Source: Pelomonas sp965229315 (GTDB taxonomy: Bacteria; Pseudomonadota; Gammaproteobacteria; Burkholderiales; Burkholderiaceae_C). From it: 64,000 bases of DNA. Location of the stretch: assembly GCF_965229315.1 (NCBI RefSeq), contig NZ_CBDDJA010000002.1, positions 4,003,777 through 4,067,776 on the forward strand. The letters are read 5' to 3'. The notes under the pieces were generated by a model. The model saw only the letters and a program-made list of their open reading frames with translations. It was not told the origin of the DNA and ran no database searches. The position numbers and the translations under genes were made by a program. Of the stretch, positions 8,562-17,043 are shown in pieces (position 1 is the first letter of the stretch; each line of letters opens with the position of its first letter).

Positions 8562-8570
8562 TGCTAGAAT
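8562..8570 (+). promoter_or_regulatory. Extended -10 promoter of tRNA-Arg
   Basis: TGCTAGAAT is an extended -10 element (TGN plus TAGAAT) placed 10 nt before the mature tRNA 5' end, as expected for a very short leader. No clear -35 is visible. Confidence 0.6.
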
Positions 8571-8580
8571 GCAAGGCTTC

Positions 8581-8656
8581 GCGCCCGTAGCTCAATGGAT
8601 AGAGTACTGCCCTCCGAAGGCAGGGGTTGTTGGTTCGATCCCAACCGGGCGCACCA
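8581..8656 (+). tRNA. tRNA-Arg (anticodon CCG)
   Basis: A 76-nt cloverleaf. The acceptor stem GCGCCCG pairs with CGGGCGC. The D arm is GCTC/GAGT and the anticodon stem CTGCC/GGCAG, with loop CTCCGAA giving anticodon CCG at 8614-8616. The T arm is GTTGG/CCAAC with loop TTCGATC. The discriminator is A and CCA is encoded. It reads CGG codons, which are frequent in a genome this GC-rich. No integrase or att-like duplication was seen beside it. Confidence 0.97.
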
Positions 8657-8664
8657 AGCGCATC

Positions 8665-8699
8665 AAGCACTTAGCTTCACGGCAAAGTGCTTTTTCTTT
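8665..8699 (+). terminator. Terminator of tRNA-Arg
   Basis: The 8-bp stem AAGCACTT/AAGTGCTT is followed at once by TTTTTCTTT, 9 nt after the tRNA CCA end. This is a classic intrinsic terminator. Confidence 0.85.
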
Positions 8700-8927
8700 G
8701 CCGGCACTGTCAAAGCACCTCGGACATCCTTGCTGAGTGGGGCGGTCGGGCAGCAGCCCGCACAGCCCCTGCCTGAGGCGAGGCCATCGACATTGCAGAT
8801 GTCATGCGGCAGGCGGCGCTCGCAACAAAGGCAGCGGCCGCTGCCCCGATGCTTGCGATGCGCCATCGAGGACCGGTGGTGCATCGGGTTCAGCCCCATC
8901 CGTCATCCACGCCATCAAGGAAACACC

Positions 8928-9770
8928 ATGCACCCACAACACCGATCCGTGAGCTGGGCCCTCGCCGCCCTGTTGGCGGGCAGCCTCAGCGCATGTGGCG
9001 GCGGCACCGGCACCGTCCCGCTGTCCGGGTCACTCAGCGGGCTGGCCACAGGCTCCAGCGTGACGCTCAGCGATGGGCCGACGACCATGGCCCTGAGCAG
9101 CAATGGCAGCTTCCAGTTCGCCGACGGCAGCCTCAGCGCCGGCAGCCCCTACGACGTCACGGTCACCGCCCAGCCGCCGGGCGAGTCCTGCAGTGTCAGC
9201 AATGGGGCCGGCTCGGTGGACCCGAACGGCGACCCGGTCTCCGACATCTCGGTCACCTGCGTACCGACCGCCACCGTCGGCGGGAACGTGGTCGGCCTGG
9301 CCTCGGGCTCCACGGTGAGCGTGACCGACGGAACGACCACACTCAGCATCGCCGCCAATGGCAGCTTCGCATTCGCCGATCCCTTTGCAGCCGGCGCCAG
9401 CTACAACGTGTCGATCGCGGCACAGCCCAGCGGCCAGTCCTGCAGCGTGGCCAACGCCGGCGGCACCGTCGATGCGCTGGCCACACCGGTGACGACGCTC
9501 ACGGTTGTGTGCTCCGCCAACGGCACCGTGGGCGGCACGGTCAGCGGCTTGGCCGCGGGCGGCACGCTGACACTCAGCGACGGCATCACCGTGCTCCCGG
9601 TGCAGGCCAACGGCCAGTTCAGCTTTGCCGACACCTACTCGACCGGGGCGGCCTATCAGGTCACGGTGCTCAACCCTCCCGCGGGCCAGAACTGCAGCGT
9701 CAGCAACGGCAGCGGCAACGTGGACAGCCTCGGAGACGCAGTCAACAACGTGGTCGTCACCTGCGGGTGA
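8928..9770 (+). CDS. Lipoprotein with three 84-residue repeats
   Basis: Predicted outer-membrane lipoprotein of 280 residues, with signal peptide and lipobox LSAC (lipidated C23). The mature part is three tandem copies with an exact 84-residue period, starting near residues 33, 117 and 201. Each copy has a GLA-G-S-V-TLSDG strand, an NGSF-FAD block, a PPG-x-SCSVSNG block and a closing VTC. The cysteine pairs (88/111, 172/195, 256/279) are in register and could form one disulfide per copy. The fold looks Ig-like or carboxypeptidase-regulatory-like, but I recognise no named family. It is monocistronic, between tRNA-Arg and a convergent gene. Confidence 0.8.
   Translation: MHPQHRSVSWALAALLAGSLSACGGGTGTVPLSGSLSGLATGSSVTLSDGPTTMALSSNGSFQFADGSLSAGSPYDVTVTAQPPGESCSVSNGAGSVDPNGDPVSDISVTCVPTATVGGNVVGLASGSTVSVTDGTTTLSIAANGSFAFADPFAAGASYNVSIAAQPSGQSCSVANAGGTVDALATPVTTLTVVCSANGTVGGTVSGLAAGGTLTLSDGITVLPVQANGQFSFADTYSTGAAYQVTVLNPPAGQNCSVSNGSGNVDSLGDAVNNVVVTCG
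9010..9766 (+). repeat. Three tandem 252-bp coding repeats
   Basis: Three in-frame units of exactly 252 bp encode the 84-residue modules of the lipoprotein. The DNA of the copies has diverged considerably while cysteine and glycine positions are kept, which points to an old duplication under selection. Confidence 0.75.
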
Positions 9771-9851
9771 GCCCGGCCACCGCGCGGCCCGGCCTGTTGC
9801 AGGCCCGTTTGTCGCGCCGGTTGCGGCGTTGGCGCCGGCACCTCCCGGCCC

Positions 9852-10232
9852 TCAGCGAACTGCCGCATGCTGGCGCCGCTGCCAGGCATCGACGACATTC
9901 ACGACCGCATCCCACGCACCGCGGTCGTAGGCCACGGCAGCGAAGAGGTTGTCCTTGCCGGGCAGCTGCCTCACGGCCGTGCTGGCCAGTTGTTCGAGCG
10001 GACCGCGCGCGGCCTCGACGCAGCCGTTCAGGTCGGCGAATCCCGCGCTCACGCGGTGGAACAGGATGGCTTGACGGAGTTCCGTGGCCTTGAGTGACGC
10101 CGATTCCAGCGCGCGCAGGAAGATGCGCGCCTGGCCTTCTCCCAACAGCTCGACGCAGAACTCGCGGTGCCAGCCTGTCAGGGCCTGTTCGGACGTCAGT
10201 GTGGGCGGGTTGTCATGGATCTGAAGTGTCAT
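9852..10232 (-). CDS. Unknown soluble protein
   Basis: Helical 126-residue product without signal peptide or membrane span. Examples of its sequence are ELLGEGQARIFLRALESAS and LASTAVRQLPGKDNLFAAV. No family is recognised. The ATG at 10232 is chosen because a longer frame to 10343 would run into the 3' end of the upstream gene. It is probably co-transcribed with the gene at 10294-11007, 61 nt away. Confidence 0.55.
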   Translation of the reverse strand: MTLQIHDNPPTLTSEQALTGWHREFCVELLGEGQARIFLRALESASLKATELRQAILFHRVSAGFADLNGCVEAARGPLEQLASTAVRQLPGKDNLFAAVAYDRGAWDAVVNVVDAWQRRQHAAVR

Positions 10233-10293
10233 CACGCGAGTCTGCACCAAGTGCACCGGCTCGATGCTGCCGGTTGTATCCGGGCGCACCGGT

Positions 10294-11007
10294 TCATCGC
10301 TGCGCCGATGGGTGGGCGGCCTGCAGCAAGGCCTTGGCGGCATCGATCCTCAAGGCCAGCGCGACCGTCTCGTCGTTCAGCACCTGCTGCAGAAACCGCC
10401 GGGGGTCCACGTCCGGCCCGGCGCCCGCGGCCATCGGCGGCGCGTCGGCCGGCGATGGGCCGGCCGACGCAGGCTGCAGGCCGTGCATCGCCGCCTCGAA
10501 AGCCGCCGGCTTGATGCTGGCCAGCCGCGCGAGCAGGTCGGCCTGCCCCTCGACGCCAGGCTCGACGTCCAGCCAGGGCGTGTCGGCAAAGATCGGCGCG
10601 AGGTCGGGTGCCACGAACGCCGACCAGTTGCCGGTGGACGCCGATTGCGCGGGCACGCGCGGCACGCCGGGAGAACCATCGGTTGCCGACGGTCGCAACC
10701 GGATGCGTGCCGGCGCGATGCACGGCAGATAGTGCACGCGCAGGCGCGCCAGAAAATCCGCCGCGCGCGCCGCCGTCACGGGCATCTGCAGCGAGAACCA
10801 CAGCTGCAGCCCGTCGCTGCCCGACACGGCGATGGCCGGTGCGGGCAGCTGCAGGTCCACCTGCACGCCGCGCCACATCGGCCCCAGCGCGCCCCAGTCG
10901 GCGGGACCGGTCAGCTCGATGACCATCGCGCGCACGCCGTCCGGGTCACCGCCAGCCGGCAGATACAGGCGCTGAAACGCCGATTGCAGTCGATTCACGT
11001 CGGTCAT
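10294..11007 (-). CDS. Conserved hypothetical protein
   Basis: Product of 237 residues in two parts. The first is a compact N-terminal half (about 1-110) with IELTGPADWGALGPMWRGV and GLQLWFSLQMPVTA. The second is an Ala/Pro-rich linker followed by a helical C-terminus with FLQQVLNDETVALALRIDA. No signal peptide is present. I recognise no family. It lies 13 nt after the M16 peptidase gene on the same strand, so it is probably in that operon. Confidence 0.65.
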   Translation of the reverse strand: MTDVNRLQSAFQRLYLPAGGDPDGVRAMVIELTGPADWGALGPMWRGVQVDLQLPAPAIAVSGSDGLQLWFSLQMPVTAARAADFLARLRVHYLPCIAPARIRLRPSATDGSPGVPRVPAQSASTGNWSAFVAPDLAPIFADTPWLDVEPGVEGQADLLARLASIKPAAFEAAMHGLQPASAGPSPADAPPMAAGAGPDVDPRRFLQQVLNDETVALALRIDAAKALLQAAHPSAQR

Positions 11008-11020
11008 GCCACGGGCGCCG

Positions 11021-13846
11021 CTACGGCAGCGGCCGGCCTTCGGTGTCGCGCAGCTCGGGTTTGCGGCCGATGGCCTCCAGCTGCGGCACGATGCTGGCCT
11101 TGTCGCCCACGGCGACGACGATCAACTGCGCCGGGTCGAGGTGCTGCTGCGCCGCCTTCAGCGCGGCGGCCGACGTAACAGCGCCGTACTGCCTGGGCAG
11201 GTCGGTGATGGCCGTCAGCGGCAGGCCCCAGGACCAGTTGCCCGCATAGCCGGCCACGACGGCCAGGTTGGTGTCGAACAGGCCCGGCAGCGACAGCAGC
11301 TGCGCGTTGCGCACGCGGCCGAGTTCGGCCGCGCCCATGGGCTTGGCGCGCATGCCGGCGATCTCCTGCCACATGTCGGCCAGCGCCGCGCCGGTCACAT
11401 CGGTGCGCACGCTGCCGCGGATGCCGAACTGGCCGCGCTCGCGGCCCATCGTGAAGCCGGAGTAGATGCCGTAGGTGTAGCCCTTGACCTCGCGCAGCTG
11501 GGTGTTGATGCGCGACGTGAACAGGCCGCCCAGCGCGGCGTTCATCAGCTGGGTGGCAGCCGCATCGGGCACCGACGCGAACGGGCCGGGCGCCACGACG
11601 GCCAGCGCCGTCTGCGGCGCGCCGGGCTTGTCGACGACCACGGTGCGCGCCGCGATGGGCCGGGCCGCGGGCAGCGGCGGCGCGACCGGTGCTGCGCCGG
11701 CGCCCTTCCAGCCGCCGAACAACGGCTCGACGAGCGCGCGCAGCTCGGCCTCGGTCAGGTCACCGGAAACGACCAGCGCCGCGCGCTCGGGGCGGTACCG
11801 CGCCTGCCAAAAGGCATGCAGCGCGGCCGCGTCGACGGCCTTGATGCTGGCCTCGGTACCCAGCGGGTTGAGCGCGAGCGGATGGCCTTCGCCGTAGGTC
11901 ACGCGGTTGCCGACGGCATTGGCCAGCAGCGCGGGCTGCTCACGCGTCTGCGCCAGCGCGGCCAGTCGCTGCGCCTTGACGCGTTCGATCTCGGGCGCCG
12001 CGAACGCAGGGTTCAGCGCCAGGTCGGCCAGCAGGCCGAAGCCGTCGCGGGCGCTGGCCTTCAGGCCGGAGAAATCGATGGACGCCTCTTCGCCACCGGC
12101 CTGGGCCGTCAGCGTGGCGCCCAACGCCGCGGTGGCTCCGGCGATCTGCTGGGCGCTGCGCGTCGCCGTGCCCTCCGGCAGCATGGCGGCGACAAAGCCC
12201 GCCAGGCCGGGCTGGCCGGCCGGGTTGGCGCCATGGCCGGCGCGCACCACGAGGCTGGCGCTGACCAGCGGCAGGCCGGCCTTTTGGGAGTGGATGACCG
12301 TGAGGCCGTTGGCGAGCTTGAAGCTCTGCGCGGCCGGCAGCGTCAACGGCTTGGCGCGGGCCGCGCCGGGGGCCTTGTTGCGCCAGGTCTCGGCGGCGTT
12401 CAGCGACTCGCGCTCGCCCTTGCCGGCCTGCTTGGGCATCTCGGGCGTGGGCACCTCGGGCGGCAGGATCTGCTGGCCCGGCTGCGCCTGCACGACGACG
12501 CGGCGGTCCTTCTTGAGCCACTGCGCCACCACGGCGCTGACCGCCGCCGGCGTGGCCTCGCGGTAGCGCGCCAGGTCCTTGCCGACATAGCCGGGGTCGC
12601 CGGCCATCTGGTTGTAGCTGTTCACCAGGTCCGCCAGCGTCGTGACCTTCTCCATGCGCTGCAGCAGCTGCGTCTGGATGGTCGCGCGTGCCTGCGCCAT
12701 CTCGGCTTCAGAAGGCGGCGTGGTGGCAAGCCGGGCGACCTCGGCGTCCACCAGCGTCTCGATGTCGTCCAGCGACGCGCCGGGGCGGGCCACGATCTCG
12801 ATGTTGAACAGCGAGCTCAGCGACATCGACTCCTGCGACACCTGCACGCTCTGCGCGAGCTGCTTGTCGCGCACCAGCAGGCCGTAGAGCCGGCTGGCCT
12901 TGCCGCCGCCCAGCACGTGCGAGGCGATGTCCAGCTCCGCGTCGCCGGCCGCGAACATCGGCGGCGTGTGCCACGCCAGGTCCAGGCGGCTCAGCTCGAT
13001 GCGGTCCGTGACGACGAGGCGGCGCTCCGACTTGATCTCGGGCATGGCCACGCGCACCTCGGGCGGCTTGGGGCCGGCTTTGAGCGTGCCGAAGTACTTC
13101 TGCACCAGCGCGCGGGCCTGGCGGGGGTCGAAGTCGCCAGCCAGCACCAGCGTCGCGTTGTTGGGGCGGTAGTAGGTGCGGGCGAAGGCCTTCACGTCGG
13201 CCAGCTGGATGCTCTGGATGTCGGCGTGCGAGCCGATGACGGCGCCGCGATACGGGTGGCCCTCGGGGTAAAGCGCCTGGTACATCGCCTCCTCGACGAT
13301 GCCGTAGGGCCGGTTCTCGAAGCTCTGGCGGCGCTCGTTGCGCACCACGTCCTGCTGGTTGGCCAGCGCCACCGAATCGACCTCGTCGATCATCCAGCCC
13401 AGCATGTCGGCCTTCAGCCACAGGCCTTTTTCCAGCTGGTTGGACGGCAGCGTGAAGAAGTAGTTGGTGCGGTCGAAGTTGGTCGTGCCGTTGGCATCGG
13501 TGCCGCCGGCGGCATCGATGTATTTGTCGAACTCGCCGCGCGGCACGTGGCGGCTGCCGGCGAACATCAGGTGCTCGAACAGGTGGGCAAAACCCGTCTG
13601 GCCCTTGACCTCGTTGCGCGGCCCGGCATGCACCCACAGGTTGAAGGCCACCAGCGGCAGGCGGTGGTCTTCCACCAGGATGACCTCGAAGCCGTTGGCC
13701 AGCGTGAACTTGTCGTGGCGCACGGCCAGCTGACCGGCCTCGGTGCTGACGGCGGCCACGGGTGCCGACACACCGGGCAGCGCCGCCGACAGGGCGCCGG
13801 CCACGGCCAGCAGGGCCACCAGGCGGCGGGGAGCGGGAGCTTTCAT
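11021..13846 (-). CDS. M16-family zinc metallopeptidase (two-domain)
   Basis: Periplasmic pitrilysin/insulinase-type peptidase of 941 residues, built from two M16 halves. A signal peptide ends near residue 30. The N-terminal half has the inverted zinc site HLFEH (H88, E91, H92) and the distal glutamate E171 in NERRQ, so it is catalytic. The C-terminal half starts near 500 with KLANGLTVIHSQKAGLPLVS and lacks an HxxEH, as is normal for the non-catalytic partner. The start at 13846 gives a proper signal peptide. Substrates are probably short peptides. An AEC transporter gene lies 81 nt upstream. Confidence 0.92.
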   Translation of the reverse strand: MKAPAPRRLVALLAVAGALSAALPGVSAPVAAVSTEAGQLAVRHDKFTLANGFEVILVEDHRLPLVAFNLWVHAGPRNEVKGQTGFAHLFEHLMFAGSRHVPRGEFDKYIDAAGGTDANGTTNFDRTNYFFTLPSNQLEKGLWLKADMLGWMIDEVDSVALANQQDVVRNERRQSFENRPYGIVEEAMYQALYPEGHPYRGAVIGSHADIQSIQLADVKAFARTYYRPNNATLVLAGDFDPRQARALVQKYFGTLKAGPKPPEVRVAMPEIKSERRLVVTDRIELSRLDLAWHTPPMFAAGDAELDIASHVLGGGKASRLYGLLVRDKQLAQSVQVSQESMSLSSLFNIEIVARPGASLDDIETLVDAEVARLATTPPSEAEMAQARATIQTQLLQRMEKVTTLADLVNSYNQMAGDPGYVGKDLARYREATPAAVSAVVAQWLKKDRRVVVQAQPGQQILPPEVPTPEMPKQAGKGERESLNAAETWRNKAPGAARAKPLTLPAAQSFKLANGLTVIHSQKAGLPLVSASLVVRAGHGANPAGQPGLAGFVAAMLPEGTATRSAQQIAGATAALGATLTAQAGGEEASIDFSGLKASARDGFGLLADLALNPAFAAPEIERVKAQRLAALAQTREQPALLANAVGNRVTYGEGHPLALNPLGTEASIKAVDAAALHAFWQARYRPERAALVVSGDLTEAELRALVEPLFGGWKGAGAAPVAPPLPAARPIAARTVVVDKPGAPQTALAVVAPGPFASVPDAAATQLMNAALGGLFTSRINTQLREVKGYTYGIYSGFTMGRERGQFGIRGSVRTDVTGAALADMWQEIAGMRAKPMGAAELGRVRNAQLLSLPGLFDTNLAVVAGYAGNWSWGLPLTAITDLPRQYGAVTSAAALKAAQQHLDPAQLIVVAVGDKASIVPQLEAIGRKPELRDTEGRPLP

Positions 13847-13927
13847 GCGGGTCGGTCCTCGAAGAGCGATGCAGGGATTGGGCGGCAGGCGGGCCACCCG
13901 GCAGAAGTGCCGGGAGTCACCACGGCC

Positions 13928-14911
13928 TCACCAGGGCGACAACCATGCCAGCAGCGCCAGCCACGCCGGCGCGGTGGCGACGTAAAGAATGGTGGAGATG
14001 ACGGTCGCGGCCGTCACCTCGGCCTCCAGTGCGCGGTAGCGCTGCGCGAAGATCAGCGCGTTGGAGCCGGTGGGCAGCGCCGCGATCATGACGATGACGG
14101 CCAGTGGCATGCCGTCCAGGCCCAGTCCCCAGTGCGCGATGCCCAGCACGAGGGCCGGCATCAGCACCAGCTTGGCCGCCACCAGCCCGGCCAGGCCATG
14201 CCAGGTGCGCGGCCAGCCGTAGTAGGCCAGCGACATGCCGATCAGCGTCAGGCACAGCGGCACGACGGCCGTGCCCAGGCTCTGCAGCACCTCGTCGGCC
14301 ACGGCCGGCAGCGCCAGGCCCGTGGCGCTCCACGCCAGGCCCGCCAGCACCGGCAGCACCACCGGGTGGATGACGGTGTTGCGCACGGTCTGCAGCAGCG
14401 TCGCGGCGAGGTTGCCGGTGCGGCGTTCGCGTGCCAGGTCCAGCTCGACGAGGGCCGTCAGCAGCGTCAGGATGGACAGCGCATGCAGGCTGACGACCGC
14501 GATGTGGATGGCCAGGCCCTGCTCGCCGAACACGCCGGCCGCGACCGGCAGGCCGATCTGCAGCGTGTTGCCGAAGCCCGCCGTGATGGCCTTGATGCTG
14601 GGCAGCACGACGTTGTCGCCGGGCTGGCGCCGCCAGCGGTACAGCGCGTACATCAGCGCGATCAGCACCAGCACCGGCACGAAGAACGCGCCCAGGAAGG
14701 CCCAGGGCAGCGTGGCGGTGTCCAGCCGCGCCGTGGTGCGGAACAGCAGCGCCGGCACGAAGATGTAGAAGGCGGCGTTGGCCAGCACACGGGCGGGGTC
14801 ACTGTCGCTGCCGGCCGCGCCGCCGCCCAGCCAGCGCATGCGGCCCACCGCCCAGCCGATGGCCACGGCCACCAGGATCGCCAGCAGCTTGAACGCGATC
14901 GCCCAGGTCAT
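13928..14911 (-). CDS. AEC-family (auxin efflux carrier-like) transporter
   Basis: Membrane protein of 327 residues with about ten spans in two five-helix halves. The second half opens around VIHPVVLPVLAGLAWSATGL, and the broken-helix region reads MIAALPTGSNALIFAQRY, the usual bacterial AEC signature. Members export or exchange small organic acids such as malate or malonate. The substrate here is unknown. The next gene on the same strand is the M16 peptidase, 81 nt away. Confidence 0.85.
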   Translation of the reverse strand: MTWAIAFKLLAILVAVAIGWAVGRMRWLGGGAAGSDSDPARVLANAAFYIFVPALLFRTTARLDTATLPWAFLGAFFVPVLVLIALMYALYRWRRQPGDNVVLPSIKAITAGFGNTLQIGLPVAAGVFGEQGLAIHIAVVSLHALSILTLLTALVELDLARERRTGNLAATLLQTVRNTVIHPVVLPVLAGLAWSATGLALPAVADEVLQSLGTAVVPLCLTLIGMSLAYYGWPRTWHGLAGLVAAKLVLMPALVLGIAHWGLGLDGMPLAVIVMIAALPTGSNALIFAQRYRALEAEVTAATVISTILYVATAPAWLALLAWLSPW

Positions 14912-14960
14912 CGTGCCCCTCGCCCAGCCCCGCCGCGCTGAACGCCGGCAGGGCTGGTCG

Positions 14961-15005
14961 GTCCCCCGGGGGGACGGCGATGCTTGCCGGATTGACCGGC
15001 AAGCA
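14961..15005. repeat. Two adjacent inverted repeats between transporter and kinase genes
   Basis: The first (14961-14975) has arms GTCCCCC/GGGGGAC around one G. The second (14981-15005) is a perfect 10-bp stem TGCTTGCCGG/CCGGCAAGCA with a 5-nt loop ATTGA. They lie downstream of the histidine kinase and upstream of the transporter on the minus strand. No U tract follows on either strand, so this is a stable hairpin rather than a standard terminator. Confidence 0.6.
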
Positions 15006-15068
15006 CATCGCCAGCGCGGGCCGGCTTGGGAGCGGCCCGGCGCGCGGCCCGCAACGCAGCGGAGCGCG

Positions 15069-16964
15069 TCATGCCAGGGGTAGTCTCAACTCGAACGCGA
15101 AGGTGCTGCCTTGGCCGGCCGTGCTCTGCACGACGATCTGGCTGCCCATCAGCCGCACGAGCTGCTGGCTGATGGACAGGCCCAGGCCCGTGCCGCCGAG
15201 GTGGCGGGAGGCATCTGAGACCTGCTCGAACGCCTGGAACAGGCGCGCCTGCTGGGCCGGCGTCATGCCGATGCCGGTGTCGATGATCTCCAGGCTCAGC
15301 CGCACCTGCGTGGCGTCCTGCGCCACGACGCGGGCGGCGAGCTGCACGCTGCCCGTGTCGGTGAACTTGACCGCATTGGCCAGCAGGTTGAGCAGCACCT
15401 GGCGCAGGCGCTGGCCATCCACGACCACGCGCGCCGGCAGCGTCGCATCCACGGCCAGCGAGAAATCGAGCTCCTTCTGCTCGGCACGCAGGCGCACGCT
15501 GTCGCAGGCCATGTCCAGCAGCGCGCGCAGGTCCACCAGCGCGGGCTTCAGGCTGACCTTGCCAGCCTCGATGCTGGCCATGTCCAGCACGTCGTTGATC
15601 AGCTCCAGCAGGTGCAGGCCCGAGTCGCGCATCAGCTGCAGCTTGGCCTGCTGGCCGGCGGGAATGGTGGCGTCCATCTGCATCAGCTGCGTGAAGCCGA
15701 GGATGGCGTTCAGCGGCGTGCGGAACTCGTGGCTCATGGTCGCGAGGAAGCGGCCCTTGGCGAAGTTGGCGGCCTCGGCGCGCGCCTTGGCCTCCTGCAG
15801 CTCGGCCGTGCGCTCGGCGACGAGGTCTTCGAGATGGTCGCGGTGGCGCGTCAGTTCGGCCTCGGCCTGGCGACGCAGCGAGATGTCGCTGACCATGCCC
15901 TCGATGCGGCGCTGGCCGCGCCCGCCGTCGGCCCCCTCGGCCTCCACCCAGTGCGCGTTCAGCTCCACCCACAGCGGCCGGCCCCCGGCGCCGCGCAGCT
16001 GCAGCTGGGCCTGCTGGATCTTCCCCTGCTCATTCAGGACGGCCGCCACGCGCAGCATCTCGCGCCGGCCGATGCCGGTCAGCTCGCGCAGGCGCCGGCC
16101 CACGGGGCTCTGCACACCCGACCCCAGGCCCAGCATCTGCGTGAAGGCGCGGTTCATGCCCAGCATGCGGCCCTGGGCGTCGGCCTGGAAGATGCCCTCG
16201 GTCGCGTTCTCGAACAGGCTGCGGTAGCGGGCCTCGCTGGCACGCAGCCCGTCGGAGCTGAGCTGCACCTGGTCGGCCGCGCTGCGCAGCTTCAGGCTCA
16301 TGGCGTTGAAGCGCTTCGTCAGCTCGCCGATCTCGTCGCCGCGTTCCACCGGTTCCTGCGCGCCCAGGTCGCCCTTGGCCACCCGCTGGGCGAGCGCGCC
16401 GAGCCGCGCGACCGGCCGTCGCACCAGGAAGTGCACCAGCAGCGAGCTGGCGATGACGATGCCCGCCATCACGACGGCCAGCAGCTCCACGACGAACAGC
16501 CGCGTGCGGCTGATCTGCTCGTCGATGAGCTCGCGCGTGTAGACCAGCACGGCGGTGGCGACCTGCGTGCCGGGCGCATCTGCCGCGGGCTGGTAGGTGA
16601 TGCCGAACTCGCGCCTGAGCTGTGCGCTGTCCGGCCCGCTGGCCGGTGTGCTGCGCACGCGCTGCGTCTTGCCGCCGTGCAGGCCCAGCCCCTGGAGCTC
16701 GATGGCCTGCACCTCGGGGTCGGCCATGACGGCGTCGAGCAGGTTCTCGATGGCGACGTGGTCCAGGTTCCAGATCGGGCCGGCGAAGCTGCGTTCGATG
16801 AGGCCGGCCATGCGCGACTCGCGCTGGCGCAGCGACGCCATCAGCTCGTCCTCCTCGTGGCTGGTCCAGTACCAGCCGACCGCCAGCACCAGCAGGCTGG
16901 CGACCAGCGCGATGCCGGCGGTCATGCGCGTCTGTATTCCGATGTTGATCGGCGTCAACGCCAT
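15069..16964 (-). CDS. Membrane sensor histidine kinase with PAS domain
   Basis: Two-component sensor of 631 residues. Domains in order are TM1 (14-34), a periplasmic sensor region (35-155), TM2 (156-181), HAMP (182-235), PAS (240-365) and a coiled coil. Then come HisKA, with phospho-accepting H412 in SHEFRTPLN, and HATPase. The N, G1 and G2 boxes are intact as NLLANAVKFTDTG, DTGIGM and GTGLGLSI. There is no receiver domain and no response-regulator gene nearby, so the partner is unlinked. The signal is unknown. Confidence 0.93.
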   Translation of the reverse strand: MALTPINIGIQTRMTAGIALVASLLVLAVGWYWTSHEEDELMASLRQRESRMAGLIERSFAGPIWNLDHVAIENLLDAVMADPEVQAIELQGLGLHGGKTQRVRSTPASGPDSAQLRREFGITYQPAADAPGTQVATAVLVYTRELIDEQISRTRLFVVELLAVVMAGIVIASSLLVHFLVRRPVARLGALAQRVAKGDLGAQEPVERGDEIGELTKRFNAMSLKLRSAADQVQLSSDGLRASEARYRSLFENATEGIFQADAQGRMLGMNRAFTQMLGLGSGVQSPVGRRLRELTGIGRREMLRVAAVLNEQGKIQQAQLQLRGAGGRPLWVELNAHWVEAEGADGGRGQRRIEGMVSDISLRRQAEAELTRHRDHLEDLVAERTAELQEAKARAEAANFAKGRFLATMSHEFRTPLNAILGFTQLMQMDATIPAGQQAKLQLMRDSGLHLLELINDVLDMASIEAGKVSLKPALVDLRALLDMACDSVRLRAEQKELDFSLAVDATLPARVVVDGQRLRQVLLNLLANAVKFTDTGSVQLAARVVAQDATQVRLSLEIIDTGIGMTPAQQARLFQAFEQVSDASRHLGGTGLGLSISQQLVRLMGSQIVVQSTAGQGSTFAFELRLPLA

Positions 16965-17043
16965 CCCCTGCCCTCCCTCAGCGGCCTGCCCAGGCCCGGC
17001 GCGGCGAGCATAAGTCCTGCAGCCCGTGCGCCAGGAACGCCGG

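Noticed and set aside
8581..8656. tRNA gene as an integration site for an island
   Set aside because: No integrase, no direct repeat of the tRNA 3' end and no composition shift follow it.
8533..8736. Short open frames across the tRNA region
   Set aside because: They read through the tRNA-Arg cloverleaf and its terminator; the RNA gene explains this sequence.
11006..14941. A 1311-codon open frame on the plus strand
   Set aside because: It is antisense to the M16 peptidase and AEC genes and has an Arg/Gln/His-rich composition typical of shadow frames in 70% GC DNA.
16343..16356. ACCGGTTCC half of the LacI-type operator inside the histidine kinase gene
   Set aside because: Only one arm matches, it is mid-gene and far from any promoter, and such GC-rich 9-mers are expected by chance.
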